From contig NZ_AMQH01000013.1 of the NCBI RefSeq assembly GCF_000300195.1, positions 1 through 64,000 on the forward strand: a DNA stretch of 64,000 nt, written 5' to 3'. This document shows, piece by piece, positions 1-9,269 of the stretch (its first letter is position 1; every line of letters starts with the position of its first letter). This DNA is from Clostridium tunisiense TJ. GTDB lineage: Bacteria; Bacillota; Clostridia; Clostridiales; Clostridiaceae. The translations under genes and the position numbers were made by a program. The notes under the pieces were generated by a model. The model worked only from the letters and a program-made list of their open reading frames with translations. It had not been told where the DNA came from and did no database searches.

Positions 1-84
1 CCAAATACTTATGGAATTATTGATGGAAATAAGTTTTATGTTAAAACTCTTGATGGCAAAATTTACTTGGAAATGAACTTATAA
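1..84 (+). CDS. C-terminal end of an unknown protein (partial)
   Basis: The first 84 bases read open in frame 1 and end with TAA at 82-84. The tail is rich in Gly, Tyr and Lys (ending KIYLEMNL). A strong terminator begins 13 bases after the stop, which supports a real gene entering the window from the left. There is too little sequence to name a family. Confidence 0.55.
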   Translation, partial: PNTYGIIDGNKFYVKTLDGKIYLEMNL

Positions 85-96
85 TTATCTTATAAT

Positions 97-135
97 AAAA
101 ATAGAATGTCTAAAGTTAGACATTCTATTTTTATT
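97..135 (+). terminator. Rho-independent terminator
   Basis: A perfect 16-bp stem (97-112 with 117-132) has a 4-nt loop, and its right arm ends in a T-rich run. It closes the partial gene at the left edge. The arms begin with A-tracts, so it could also stop transcripts coming from the other side. Confidence 0.9.
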
Positions 136-300
136 ATATTATTGAAAAGTCAGTATTATATAAGTTGCAATATTGCTTTTACATTGTAAGATAAATTTAG
201 GCAACTTATAAAAGGAAATGCAAAATAAAATAGGACATATTTTGCAGTATTTCTATTGTATTCTATATCTTATTTAGATATGAAATAATAATTTTAATAC

Positions 301-753
301 TTAATCCTCATTTAGCATACTAAATACATAAGTAAATCTAGTTGCATGTTCTTGTTCATCAGTAATAATTTCAAAAAGCATATCTCTTAAACCAATATTG
401 GGTAACATAGATTGGATTTTTCTATACAATTCAACAGCCCCTAGTTCTCCATTTATACTGGTTTCTACAGCATCAATTAATTCATCATACTCTTCAACTT
501 CTGGAATCGGAATATCAATTTGTTTTCCAGTCAATTGATAGAAGATGTATTGAAACATCTTATAATGTTTACCTTCATCTTCATAAGCAAAGTTTATTTG
601 TTCTTTAATTTTCTCTTTTTTTGTCATATCCATCATCATTTTGTATTTTGCTCTATCATGTCTTTCATCTTTCATTGCCTCTATTAGTAGGTCAATTAAG
701 TTTTTTGAGCAATTCATGTCATCATTTAAATCTCTGTAACTTTGTTGATACAC
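301..753 (-). CDS. Ferritin-like (rubrerythrin-type) diiron protein
   Basis: This 150-residue, mostly helical protein has the spaced Glu/His pattern of the ferritin-like fold: an early DERHDR helix, EDEGKHYKM near residue 60, a GELGAVELYRKI helix near residue 100 and DEQEHATRF near residue 135. These could provide a diiron site. There is no rubredoxin CxxC tail, so it is not a full rubrerythrin. Such proteins often detoxify oxygen or peroxide or handle iron, but the substrate cannot be read here. The start is supported by AGGAGG about 9 bases upstream. It stands alone. Confidence 0.8.
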   Translation of the reverse strand: MYQQSYRDLNDDMNCSKNLIDLLIEAMKDERHDRAKYKMMMDMTKKEKIKEQINFAYEDEGKHYKMFQYIFYQLTGKQIDIPIPEVEEYDELIDAVETSINGELGAVELYRKIQSMLPNIGLRDMLFEIITDEQEHATRFTYVFSMLNED

Positions 754-1199
754 AGGATTTCCTCCTAAAAAAATTGCTTTTGCCTGTAAAGCCTTACACT
801 ATAGATTATGATATATTCTTTGTTTTGTTACTTCTCCAAGATTAAAACTACTAATATGTTACTCTTTTACTGAAAGAATGTTTCATATCTCTTTGTTTTA
901 AAAATACATTTATATAGAAAAAATCTAAAAAATTAATATTTGTATTAATATCATTAAATTACCAAGTATTATTCATTAAATAATACTGATAAAAAGTATC
1001 TTTTTGAAGCATACTTTTACTACATGTAAAATTACATAAGTGAAAATAATATGACTCAATGATGCATTCCTCTAGTGATTCTTAATATTTGATAATTATA
1101 TTTTTATTTTCTCAGCTAATTAATAAGTTCTGTATATATGATATATAGAATCTAAATTGATCTTACAGAGTATTCTTCTCGTGTAAAGGAGTGTTATTT
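754..1199. other. Divergent intergenic region, 446 bp
   Basis: AT-rich DNA between two divergent genes. It must hold both promoters. A short inverted repeat (TGTAA-AGCC-TTACA) lies near 784-798, upstream of the ferritin-like gene. I found no open frame with a ribosome binding site and no recognisable riboswitch. Confidence 0.5.
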
Positions 1200-2315
1200 A
1201 TGGTTTTTGATGCAAATAAAAATTTCACGCTAAAAGATTTTAAAGTATTTTCTGTAATTATATCTGCAATAATTATCAGTCTTCTTATGTCTACAAATAT
1301 ATTTGCAATTGACGAAGCATCAAAAGATGAGGTCACTAAAGCAGTAAATGACATATTTGAAAAAAGAAATAAAGCTATACTAAATAGTGACGCAGAAATA
1401 ATTGACTCCATTTATGATACCAAAACTAAATATGGCATCTGGGCAATGGAACATGAAATGAAGAAGATGAAATACTTGCATAACTGGGAAGGCAAACAGG
1501 GAGTAAAGTTCATTGATATTATACCAACAGTAGTAATTAGATCCATAAAAGGTTCTGATGGTAAGTATTCTGTTAATTTAATTTGTTCTACAGAATATAA
1601 ATATGCCTATGAAAATAACTCTGAAAACATTAACAGTTCTAGGATAGGAACTTATCATATACTAAATTTAAATAATAAAGAAGGTGAGTGGGTAATTACC
1701 AAAGAATGGTATAAAGATCCTTTTGCTGATTCTCTAGATTTAGATAATATAAAAACAGATACAATGAAGGAATTTATACTTAGCCAAAGCTCTAGAGACT
1801 TTTCCACATTAAAAGAAAGACGAGTTGAAGCAGTAGAGTATGCCAAAAAGTATTGTGGTGCTGCATCAGAAGAACAATATGGCTTTAAATACAATAAAGC
1901 TTATAGGGATTATAATCCTCAAGGAGGGGACTGTGCTAACTTTGCTTCTCAAATTTTATTTGAAGGTGGTAAATTTAGAAAAAACGGTGCTTGGAACTAT
2001 GATAAAAGTGGTGCTACTAGAGCATGGTTAAATGCTGATGGCTTCAAGAATTATATGGTGAATAGTGGAAGAGCCTCTGTAATAGCTTACGGCAATTACG
2101 AAAAGGTTTTTAAATCTTCCTATAAGCTTGAGCCAGGGGATTTTGTGGCCTATGAAAAAAAGGGTGATATTACTCACATATCTATGGTTACGGGGGCAGA
2201 CTCCAACGGCTATTCTCTAGTTAGCTGCCATAATACGGATAGGTCTAACGTACCCTGGGACCTTGGATGGAGTGATAAAAAAATAAAATTTTGGCTTGTG
2301 AGAGTTCACTTTTAA
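1200..2315 (+). CDS. Secreted or membrane-anchored amidase-domain protein
   Basis: A 371-residue protein with an N-terminal hydrophobic segment (about residues 15-37), consistent with a signal peptide or anchor. A middle region of mixed alpha/beta character follows. The C-terminal ~160 residues look like the putative amidase domain family (Amidase_6, PF12671), with the Cys-containing motif GGDCANFASQ near residue 245 and a later ITHISMVTG segment that would supply the His. The family has an NlpC/P60-like fold and is found in Firmicute surface or sporulation proteins, so cell-wall peptide cleavage is a reasonable guess. I moved the start from GTG 1191 to ATG 1200 because the GTG is inside the AAAGGAG ribosome binding site (1185-1191). 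Confidence 0.8.
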   Translation: MVFDANKNFTLKDFKVFSVIISAIIISLLMSTNIFAIDEASKDEVTKAVNDIFEKRNKAILNSDAEIIDSIYDTKTKYGIWAMEHEMKKMKYLHNWEGKQGVKFIDIIPTVVIRSIKGSDGKYSVNLICSTEYKYAYENNSENINSSRIGTYHILNLNNKEGEWVITKEWYKDPFADSLDLDNIKTDTMKEFILSQSSRDFSTLKERRVEAVEYAKKYCGAASEEQYGFKYNKAYRDYNPQGGDCANFASQILFEGGKFRKNGAWNYDKSGATRAWLNADGFKNYMVNSGRASVIAYGNYEKVFKSSYKLEPGDFVAYEKKGDITHISMVTGADSNGYSLVSCHNTDRSNVPWDLGWSDKKIKFWLVRVHF

Positions 2316-2439
2316 TTGTAATATCAATAACTGTTATATATCTGAAGTAGCTTTTAAATTAAATATTTTACAATAAACTATTTATTATACTTTATGTTAT
2401 AGTTATTTATTAAAATTCTAATATGAGGGAGGTTGCAAT

Positions 2440-2637
2440 ATGAATAACTCACCAAGTAGAGAACAATTAATGATGGTGGCAATTCAGTGTCCTGGCTATG
2501 ATTCATTATGTAGTAACGTTATTAATACTGTAGGTGCTGAAAATTCTATGAGTTGTGAAAATTGTTATCACTGGAAAAATCATAAATGTAATATAAATCT
2601 ATTTGACCCTGTTTTAACAAGTATAGATCAGGAGTAA
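2440..2637 (+). CDS. Small cysteine-containing protein, function unknown
   Basis: A 65-residue ORF behind a strong GGGAGG site. It has five cysteines, in the order CPGYDSLC, then CENC followed by HWKNHKC. The second group (C-x2-C with nearby His and C) could bind zinc or an iron-sulfur cluster. There is no signal peptide and no recognised family. Good start signal and biased codon use make it likely to be real. It is monocistronic, flanked downstream by a perfect hairpin. Confidence 0.7.
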   Translation: MNNSPSREQLMMVAIQCPGYDSLCSNVINTVGAENSMSCENCYHWKNHKCNINLFDPVLTSIDQE

Positions 2638-2724
2638 TATAGGATTTCATTCTTCTATAAAATTTATTAACGAGTATCTATATTAGGAAGTTCAAAAACC
2701 TATGTTAATTTAACTGTAATAATC

Positions 2725-2763
2725 AACAAAGTATTCTATGAAAATTACATAGAATACTTTGTT
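2725..2763. repeat. Perfect 16-bp hairpin, likely transcript end
   Basis: Perfect inverted repeat 2725-2740 / 2748-2763 with a 7-nt loop. It lies in the 324-bp gap between the small Cys protein and the convergent flavodoxin-like gene. It lacks a clear T-tract on either strand, so it may be a weak bidirectional terminator or an mRNA-stabilising hairpin. I see nothing else in the gap. Confidence 0.7.
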
Positions 2764-2961
2764 AATATACTATAAATATAACTGCACAACATTGTAATTA
2801 TAAGAAGAGTAATATCTACCAATAACTTTCTATACAACTTATCAATTATTTAAATCTATCTCCCTCTAACAGTACTTCTTAATATATACTATGACTTAGA
2901 ACTTATATTGTTATAAAAATTCGCGATAATAATATAGAATAATAAGTTTTTAATAACTACC

Positions 2962-3801
2962 CTAGAAATAGTAAATCTGATTGATGTCATATCCCAACTT
3001 TTTAAAATCACTATTTAAAAATTCAACCTTTTTTATTTTAATTTTTATAACATTTAATAGGGTTGATAATGTCCATTTATTAATATTTTTCATTTTTAAT
3101 ACTTCATCATAAATTTCACTTTTAGGGGAAATTATATATGCTACTCCAGATATCTGCATTCCTTTTAACTCATTAAAGTTTGTATAGCTATCATAAATAG
3201 ATAAAGAGATTTTATTATTTTGAAGTAAATTAAAAAATTTAATTCCTCCCTCAGAGTAAATATAAATATAATTATCCTTATAAATATACTCTATAGGGGT
3301 TGAACGACTATTCTCTGAATTTGAAGTTGATAGATTAGCCACAGATCTTTTGCTTAAAAAATCTTCTATTTGCTCTTTTAAACTTCCTTCCTCTATTTGT
3401 AATACATATTTCTCTGACAATGTTTTAACTTCCAAACCATATTTATATAATTCACTTAACTTTTGAGGAATCCTTCTATAATCAACTAAATTATCTGAAA
3501 CCACTTTCTCTATACTAGATTTAATCCAGCTGAAACTCTCCAAGTTTTTTTCGAAAGTAAACACTAATAGCTTTTTCCTTTTAAAGATTTCCCTATATCT
3601 ATTTATTAAATTCAAAAACTCTACATTCTTTTGTTCGTAATCCATGTCTAGATAAATTATAAAAATATTAAAACTTTCATATTCCTCATTAAAGTCTTGA
3701 ACAGAAACATATTTACTTGGGCCAAGTATTAATGAAAGCTTTTCTATATATTCTACAGTGTTATATTCCTCACTGTTATATAAAATTAAAGTTTTGATCA
3801 T
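2962..3801 (-). CDS. Flavodoxin-like plus FMN-binding split-barrel protein
   Basis: A 279-residue protein. Residues 1-~105 have the beta-alpha pattern of a flavodoxin/response-receiver fold (TLILYNSEEYNT at the first strand, FNIFIIYLDMDY in the middle). A helical linker follows, and the last ~150 residues look like a pyridoxamine-5'-phosphate-oxidase-type split barrel (IYIYSEGGIKFFNLLQNNKI, then GMQISGVAYII). This suggests a flavin-linked redox protein, but the flavodoxin phosphate loop is poorly conserved, so FMN binding there is uncertain. The start is ATG 3801 because the upstream in-frame GTG (3816) belongs to the GTGAGGAG ribosome binding site. Confidence 0.6.
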   Translation of the reverse strand: MIKTLILYNSEEYNTVEYIEKLSLILGPSKYVSVQDFNEEYESFNIFIIYLDMDYEQKNVEFLNLINRYREIFKRKKLLVFTFEKNLESFSWIKSSIEKVVSDNLVDYRRIPQKLSELYKYGLEVKTLSEKYVLQIEEGSLKEQIEDFLSKRSVANLSTSNSENSRSTPIEYIYKDNYIYIYSEGGIKFFNLLQNNKISLSIYDSYTNFNELKGMQISGVAYIISPKSEIYDEVLKMKNINKWTLSTLLNVIKIKIKKVEFLNSDFKKLGYDINQIYYF

Positions 3802-4083
3802 GAAATATCTCCTCACTTTATCTTAGATATTTATAAAAGTAACATATTTTACCATTATATTCATTAGAAAATTTAATACTCATTATTACAGTTTCTAACA
3901 ATTATCATCACAGCTTGTACTTTTTATTATTATTAGTTATTAAATACATAAGTATTTAACCATTTTTTGTCATTTATCATAGAAACTTTCCTATAGATAT
4001 ATTTACATTAAATGGTAAAATTTAAATATGACAAGCCTTGTTTAACCTATGTAACACCTGATTTTGATAAGGAGTGTGCAAAT

Positions 4084-4572
4084 ATGATAAAAAGTGCAAT
4101 ATTAACTATAAGTGATAAGGGAGCTGCAGGGAGAAGAGAGGATCTAACAGGTTTCGCCATTAAGGCAGCACTACCGACAAGGGATTATACCGTAAGCTAT
4201 TATAAAGTAATACCTGATGAGATAGATATCATTGAGAAAGAGTTGCTATACTTATGTGATGAAGCTAGAGTAAGCCTTATACTTACTAATGGAGGAACAG
4301 GGCTTTCAAAAAGAGATGTTACTCCTGAAGCTACTGAAAGAGTACTGACTAAGAAGATACCTGGTATTGCAGAAGCAATGAGAGCTCACTCCTTAGAGAT
4401 AACGCCTAAAGCTATGCTCTCAAGGGCAGTATCTGGTATAAGAAATGAAACTCTAATAATTAACCTTCCTGGAAGCCCTAAAGGTGCTGTAGAAAATCTT
4501 CAAGCTATAATTCCAGCTTTAAAGCATGGATTACAAATTTTAAATGGAACAGCATTTGAATGTGCAACTTAG
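4084..4572 (+). CDS. mog: Molybdopterin adenylyltransferase-like protein (MogA/MoaB)
   Basis: A 162-residue MogA/MoaB-family protein that adenylylates molybdopterin before metal insertion. Family motifs are visible: the opening KSAILTISDKGAAGRREDL, LILTNGGTGLSKRDVTPEAT near residue 95, and LIINLPGSPKGAVENL near the C-terminus. The start is ATG 4084, with AAGGAG (4069-4074) in front. An open frame extends upstream to 4012, but it has no ribosome binding site and would add an N-terminus the family lacks. First gene of a tight operon with moaA, moaC and a MOSC gene. Confidence 0.9.
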   Translation: MIKSAILTISDKGAAGRREDLTGFAIKAALPTRDYTVSYYKVIPDEIDIIEKELLYLCDEARVSLILTNGGTGLSKRDVTPEATERVLTKKIPGIAEAMRAHSLEITPKAMLSRAVSGIRNETLIINLPGSPKGAVENLQAIIPALKHGLQILNGTAFECAT

Positions 4573-4587
4573 AAAAGAGGGATAGAA

Positions 4588-5541
4588 ATGTTTGATAGGG
4601 AAGGAAGAAATATAGATTATATTAGAGTATCTATCACTGAAAAATGTAATTTAAGGTGTATTTATTGTATGCCTCAAAATATATGTAACAAAAAAGAAGA
4701 TATTTGCCTTCAATCTGAAGATATAAATAGAATATTAAAAGCAGCATCTATACTTGGAATTCAAAAGGTAAGATTTACAGGTGGCGAACCATTAGTTGTA
4801 GATAATATAGAAAAGATTATCTTCAATACTTCAAAGATAATTAATATTAAGGATATTTCAATAACAACAAATGGCGTTCTTTTAGGTGATATGGTTACAT
4901 CCTTAAAACAATGTGGACTAAACAGGGTTAACATAAGTTTGGACACACTGAAAAAAGATAAGTTTAAAGCAATAACTAAATATGGTGAACTATCTAAAGT
5001 AGAAGATGCAATAAACAAGTGTTTATCTCTTAATTTAGAACTAAAATTAAATACTGTTCTAATTAGAGGTATAAATGATGATGAGATTACAGACTTAATT
5101 AATCTTACTAAGGAATTACCCCTTACGATAAGATTTATAGAATTAATGCCTATTGGTGAAGGTGAGAGATTTTACAAAAATGGCTTGATAACCTCTGAAG
5201 AAATTTTAAATACCCATTCCGAGCTTTTTCCTACCGGTACATTAGATAAAGGAATCGCAAAACTTTATAAATTACCAAATGCAAAAGGTAAGGTTGGGTT
5301 TATTAGCCCCATAAGTTGCAAATTCTGTAATAACTGCAATAAAGTTAGACTGACAAGCAATGGCATAATTAAACCTTGCCTTCACTCTGAAAAGGAATTA
5401 GACTTAACTCCACACTTAGATAATGACTTAGCTCTTGTTTCAGCACTCAGAGAGAGCATATACCATAAACCTAAAGAACACAATTTATTAGAACAACCTG
5501 AAAATACCAGTAAAAAGTTAATGTATCAAATCGGGGGGTAA
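4588..5541 (+). CDS. moaA: GTP 3',8-cyclase (MoaA)
   Basis: Radical-SAM enzyme that makes 3',8-cyclo-GTP, the first step of molybdopterin synthesis. The SAM cluster motif is C20-x3-C24-x2-C27 ([11 protein letters not shown]). RFTGGEPLV follows at about residue 62, and the C-terminal second [4Fe-4S] site is present as [17 protein letters not shown] plus a later PCLHS. The length of 317 residues is normal. The gene starts 15 bases after mog and is 5 bases from moaC, so all are co-transcribed. Confidence 0.95.
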   Translation: MFDREGRNIDYIRVSITEKCNLRCIYCMPQNICNKKEDICLQSEDINRILKAASILGIQKVRFTGGEPLVVDNIEKIIFNTSKIINIKDISITTNGVLLGDMVTSLKQCGLNRVNISLDTLKKDKFKAITKYGELSKVEDAINKCLSLNLELKLNTVLIRGINDDEITDLINLTKELPLTIRFIELMPIGEGERFYKNGLITSEEILNTHSELFPTGTLDKGIAKLYKLPNAKGKVGFISPISCKFCNNCNKVRLTSNGIIKPCLHSEKELDLTPHLDNDLALVSALRESIYHKPKEHNLLEQPENTSKKLMYQIGG

Positions 5542-5546
5542 TTTCT

Positions 5547-6020
5547 ATGGAACTAACACATATAAATATACAGGGAAGAGCCAAAATGGTTAATGTAGAA
5601 GAAAAGGCTATAACCATCCGAAGGGCAATTGGCTACTCTGAAGTTGTAATGAAAAAATCTACTTTGGATCGTATAAGTCAAGGCTTAATAGTTAAAGGTG
5701 ATGTACTTTCAGTTGCTCAAGTTGCTGGAATTATAGCTTGTAAAAACACCTCGTCTATTATACCTATGTGCCATCCACTTATGATTACAGGATGTGATAT
5801 AAACTTTAAACTTGATTTTGAAAGTTCTAAGGTTTGTATAACCTCCACTGTAAGCACAGAAGGGAAAACAGGTGTTGAAATGGAAGCCTTAACTGCAGTA
5901 AGTGTTGCAGCCTTAACTATTTATGATATGTGTAAGGCTATTGATAAAGAAATATCTATAAACAATACAATTCTTTTGAAGAAAACAGGTGGAAAGTCAG
6001 GAACTTATGAGAGGAGTTAA
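5547..6020 (+). CDS. moaC: Cyclic pyranopterin monophosphate synthase (MoaC)
   Basis: A 157-residue MoaC, which converts MoaA's product into cyclic pyranopterin monophosphate. Conserved segments are [15 protein letters not shown] near the N-terminus, the active-site region [12 protein letters not shown] at about residue 72, [20 protein letters not shown] at about 110-130 and a Lys-rich [10 protein letters not shown] at the end. It follows moaA by 5 bases and is 3 bases from the MOSC gene. No moaD, moaE or mobA lies in the window, so the rest of the pathway is elsewhere. Confidence 0.95.
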   Translation: MELTHINIQGRAKMVNVEEKAITIRRAIGYSEVVMKKSTLDRISQGLIVKGDVLSVAQVAGIIACKNTSSIIPMCHPLMITGCDINFKLDFESSKVCITSTVSTEGKTGVEMEALTAVSVAALTIYDMCKAIDKEISINNTILLKKTGGKSGTYERS

Positions 6021-6023
6021 AAT

Positions 6024-6455
6024 ATGGGAGTGGTATTATCAATTAATATTAGCAAAAGTAAGGGAACAATAAAAACTCCAATTAATGAGGGATTGTTTTT
6101 AGAAAACCTCGGTCTAGATAATGATGCGCATAATGGACCCTGGCATAGACAAGTATCTCTTCTAGGTATAGAGAGCATAAGCAAGATGAAGCACCTAGGT
6201 ATTGACTGCACTACTTATGGATTGTTTGCAGAGAACATAACAACGGAAGGAGTAATTCTTTATAAACTTTCAGTAGGAACTAAACTTAATATTGGAGAAA
6301 CTATATTAGAGGTGACACAAATCGGAAAGGAGTGTCATAAGGGGTGTCAAATTAAAAATCTTGTAGGCAATTGTATCATGCCTCATGAAGGTATTTTTAC
6401 AAGGGTTATACAAGGGGGTACAATTAAAATAGGAGACACTATAAAAATCCTTTAA
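6024..6455 (+). CDS. MOSC domain protein
   Basis: A 143-residue single MOSC domain (the beta-barrel family of molybdenum cofactor sulfurase C-termini). Visible are GLDNDAHNGPWHRQVSLL near residue 35, FAENITTEG at about 70 and the conserved Cys region GKECHKGCQIK at about 105-118. Stand-alone MOSC proteins of this size often sit in Moco operons and may carry sulfur or cofactor. Last gene of the mog-moaA-moaC operon. A weak hairpin (about 6527-6570) followed by T-rich sequence may terminate it. Confidence 0.88.
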   Translation: MGVVLSINISKSKGTIKTPINEGLFLENLGLDNDAHNGPWHRQVSLLGIESISKMKHLGIDCTTYGLFAENITTEGVILYKLSVGTKLNIGETILEVTQIGKECHKGCQIKNLVGNCIMPHEGIFTRVIQGGTIKIGDTIKIL

Positions 6456-6744
6456 TTTTTTTAAAATATTATTAGTGAAATTTGGAGAGGTTAAAGTTTA
6501 GTTATTTTTATACAAAATTTAAGATATAAGGCTATGGAAGTTTTTTTAAAGAACAATCATAGTCTTTATTTTTATTATTTCAATCTAAATCCTAAACTTT
6601 ATATTAACAATATTTATTTTCCTAATATTTACTAGTAGTTAATATTTTAATTTGTTATAATAATATTATAACTATTTAATAAACTTAATGATAATGATGC
6701 ATATACTTTATTATTATATAAATTAAAATTGTGGGGTGATAAAT

Positions 6745-7170
6745 ATGGGATTAAACTGGATATGGTTTGCACTAGTACTATTCGTTTTACTAGTAGACTT
6801 TTTAACAAGCAATTTTACTTATTCTTGGCTGGCATTAGGTTTTATACCTGCATTCTTTTTAGGATTCTTTGTAGGCTTTGAAATTCAAGTAGTAGTTGCA
6901 TTAGTAATCGGTGTACTTGCATTAATTTACGGGCTTAAGGTTTCTAAAAAATATATTAAAACCAATATAAGCCAAGAAAAACTCCTAATGGGAAAATATG
7001 AAGGGAAAGAATTTGTAGCTCAGGAACAAATAGAAAAAGAAACCAGAATTAAAATTAATGAAGTATTTTGGGCTGTGAAAAACATAGGAGAAAAAATTAA
7101 CAAAGGAGATACTTTTAAAGTACTAGAAGTAAAAGATAATAAATTAATTGTAAGAAAGGGAGATGAATAA
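6745..7170 (+). CDS. NfeD-like membrane protein
   Basis: A 141-residue protein with two or three N-terminal membrane helices (about residues 2-25, 27-47 and 50-65), then a soluble OB-fold-like C-terminus ending with EVKDNKLIVRKG. This matches the short NfeD family. NfeD proteins pair with SPFH/stomatin-like proteins, and the next gene is one, overlapping the same few bases. The start is ATG 6745 because the in-frame GTG 6736 lies in the GGGGTG binding site. Together the pair probably organises membrane microdomains. Confidence 0.85.
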   Translation: MGLNWIWFALVLFVLLVDFLTSNFTYSWLALGFIPAFFLGFFVGFEIQVVVALVIGVLALIYGLKVSKKYIKTNISQEKLLMGKYEGKEFVAQEQIEKETRIKINEVFWAVKNIGEKINKGDTFKVLEVKDNKLIVRKGDE

Positions 7171-7171
7171 T

Positions 7172-8113
7172 ATGGCACCATTTATTGGTTTGTTAGTAGT
7201 ATTAGCTCTTGTACTAATACTAATCATTGCATCAGTGAAAGTAGTAAATACAGGTTATGTGTATGTTTTAGAAAGGTTTGGTCAATTTTACAAGGTTTTA
7301 GAGCCTGGTTGGCACTTAACAATTCCGTTTGCTGACTTTGTTAGAAAAAGAGTGTCAATGAAGCAACAAATATTAGATATTCCACCTCAAAATGTTATTA
7401 CAAAAGATAACGTTAAAATTTCAGTGGATAATGTAATATTTTATCAAGTATTAAGTGCGAAAGATGCAGTATATAATATTGAAAACTATGTTTCTGGTAT
7501 TATGTATTCTACAGTTACTAATATGAGAAATATTTTAGGAGATATGAGCTTAGACGAGGTTTTAGCTGGAAGAGATAGAATAAACTCAAAGCTTTTAGAG
7601 ATTGTAGATAATGTTACTGATGCTTATGGCATAAAAATATTATCTGTAGAGATTAAAAATATAGTGCCACCTGCTGAAATTCAAGATGCTATGGAAAAAC
7701 AAATGAAAGCAGAAAGAAGTAAAAGAGCTGCAATCCTTAATGCTGAAGGGGAAAGACAGAGTTCTATTGAAAGAGCAGAAGGGGAAAAACAGTCGAAAAT
7801 TCTTCAGGCTGAAGCAGAAAAGGAAGCTAATATTAGACGTGCTGAAGGACTTAGAGAATCTCAACTTCTTGAAGCAGAAGGTAAAGCTAAAGCAATTGAT
7901 ATAATTGCTCAAGCGGAGGCTCTTGCTATTGATAAAGTTAATAGAGCTATAATTGAGTCAGGCACAAATGAAGCAGTGATTGCCTTAAAGCAAGTTGAAG
8001 CTTTAAAAGAATTATCTAAAAATCCAGCAAATAAATTAATACTTCCAGTAGACACTTTATCTTCTTTAGGAAGTATATCAGCTATTGCTGAAACTCTAAA
8101 AATGAATAAATAA
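7172..8113 (+). CDS. SPFH/stomatin-like membrane protein (QmcA family)
   Basis: A 313-residue protein with one N-terminal membrane helix (about residues 4-24), then the SPFH domain (VPTGYVYVLERFGQ-like start, PPQNVITKDNVKISVDNVIF) and a long Ala/Glu-rich coiled coil (about 175-240, repeated AEGERQ/AEGEKQ/AEGLRE units). It probably scaffolds membrane domains or holds a protease in check, together with NfeD. The start is ATG 7172, 10 bases after GGGAG. ATG 7163 is too close to that site. Confidence 0.9.
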   Translation: MAPFIGLLVVLALVLILIIASVKVVNTGYVYVLERFGQFYKVLEPGWHLTIPFADFVRKRVSMKQQILDIPPQNVITKDNVKISVDNVIFYQVLSAKDAVYNIENYVSGIMYSTVTNMRNILGDMSLDEVLAGRDRINSKLLEIVDNVTDAYGIKILSVEIKNIVPPAEIQDAMEKQMKAERSKRAAILNAEGERQSSIERAEGEKQSKILQAEAEKEANIRRAEGLRESQLLEAEGKAKAIDIIAQAEALAIDKVNRAIIESGTNEAVIALKQVEALKELSKNPANKLILPVDTLSSLGSISAIAETLKMNK

Positions 8114-8150
8114 AAAAAAGGAGTCAGGTTTAATCTGGCTCCTTTTTTTT
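8114..8150 (+). terminator. Rho-independent terminator after the SPFH gene
   Basis: Stem 8114-8127 / 8135-8148 (AAAAAAGGAG-T-CAG with CTG-G-CTCCTTTTTT) with a 7-nt loop and a run of eight T. It begins directly after the stop codon. Confidence 0.93.
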
Positions 8151-8198
8151 ACTTTTAATCAGTTGTAACACTTATATTGATAAAAAGAAATTATAAGC

Positions 8199-9179
8199 TT
8201 ATTTTCCTTGCATCTGAGCCAAATCTTTATAACTTATATATCCATCAGCACTTTCACAATTCTTAATAGCATTTATTATAGCTTGCTCCATTGCCCTAGT
8301 AGCTAGAAAGCCGACAACATTTACATCTCCCTGGACTTTATTTGTTGCCATAGTAAATATGGTATCACCATCAAACATAGTATGAGCTGGTCTTATAGTT
8401 CTACCAAACCCATTATGGGCCATGGAGGCTACCTTATTCGCCTCACCTTTAGTCAGTTTTGCATTTGTAGCAATTATTCCAATGGTAGTGTTTCCACTAA
8501 ACCTATTTATTTTTTTATCATATTCTTTTAGCATTAATTCCTCAGTATTTAAAAACTTAGATTTTTCCTCATTTAATGCCCCAGCTATGATTATGTTGTT
8601 TTCTGGATCAATAATATCACCTAATGCGTTTACTGCTACAATTGCACCCACTTGTAAATCACCAACCTGAAAGGCTGCTGATCCTAATCCTCCCTTCATT
8701 GCATTATTAGGACCTAGAATTTTCCCAACTGTTGCACCATATCCTGCACCTACATTGCCTTGCAAATCTAATGTTGTAGTTTCTGAATTAATACAAGCTT
8801 TATAACCCATTGTTTTATCAGGTCTGATTTTATGATTTCCTATAGCTAAATCGAAAATTACTGCTCCACATACAATAGGTACCTTTGTAACTCCAACATC
8901 AAAACCTATACCTTTTCCTTCAAGATAATCCATAACACCGCCCGCAGCATCAAGGCCAAAAGCACTTCCTCCTGATAAAATCACTCCATGGATATACTGT
9001 ACCATCTCCATAGGATTCAATAAGTCTGTTTCTCTAGTGCCTGGTGCACCACCTCTTACTGCTACACCTCCTGAGGCTCCTTCCTCACATAGCACAACAG
9101 TACATCCTGTGACACCGTCAATATCCTCAGCATGACCAATTTTAATCCCTGAAATATCTACAAATTGAATATCTATCAT
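8199..9179 (-). CDS. P1-family peptidase (DmpA/BapA-like aminopeptidase, S58)
   Basis: A 326-residue member of the self-processing N-terminal-nucleophile P1 peptidases. Typical motifs are the start GIKIGHAEDIDGVTGCTVV, GGAPGTRETDLL, the Gly-rich GVILSGGSAFGLDAAGGV at about residue 85, NVGAGYGATVGK at about 150 and KGGLGSA near 165. The GGLGSA stretch is where autocleavage and the Ser/Thr nucleophile usually lie, but I cannot confirm the cut site. Such enzymes release N-terminal residues from peptides or amides. The start is ATG 9179, preceded by GAGGTGAG. The longer frame to 9215 has no binding site. Confidence 0.85.
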   Translation of the reverse strand: MIDIQFVDISGIKIGHAEDIDGVTGCTVVLCEEGASGGVAVRGGAPGTRETDLLNPMEMVQYIHGVILSGGSAFGLDAAGGVMDYLEGKGIGFDVGVTKVPIVCGAVIFDLAIGNHKIRPDKTMGYKACINSETTTLDLQGNVGAGYGATVGKILGPNNAMKGGLGSAAFQVGDLQVGAIVAVNALGDIIDPENNIIIAGALNEEKSKFLNTEELMLKEYDKKINRFSGNTTIGIIATNAKLTKGEANKVASMAHNGFGRTIRPAHTMFDGDTIFTMATNKVQGDVNVVGFLATRAMEQAIINAIKNCESADGYISYKDLAQMQGK

Positions 9180-9220
9180 TAAACTCACCTCAAAAACAAA
9201 ATTAATTTTATGCATAATAT

Positions 9221-9260
9221 AAAACTCCTAGTTAAGACAATAAATTTTCTTAACTAGGAG
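9221..9260 (-). terminator. Terminator between the ECF S gene and the P1 peptidase
   Basis: A perfect 13-bp stem (9225-9237 / 9248-9260), followed on the minus strand by four T and AT-rich DNA. It ends the ECF S-component transcript just before the peptidase gene. Confidence 0.85.
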
Positions 9261-9269
9261 AGAGATTTT

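Noticed and set aside
4012-4083. N-terminal extension of mog from ATG 4012
   Set aside because: No ribosome binding site, and AAGGAG sits before ATG 4084 where the family normally starts.
7640-7912. 90-codon minus-strand ORF opposite the SPFH gene
   Set aside because: A shadow of the Ala/Glu coiled coil on the other strand, with no start signal.
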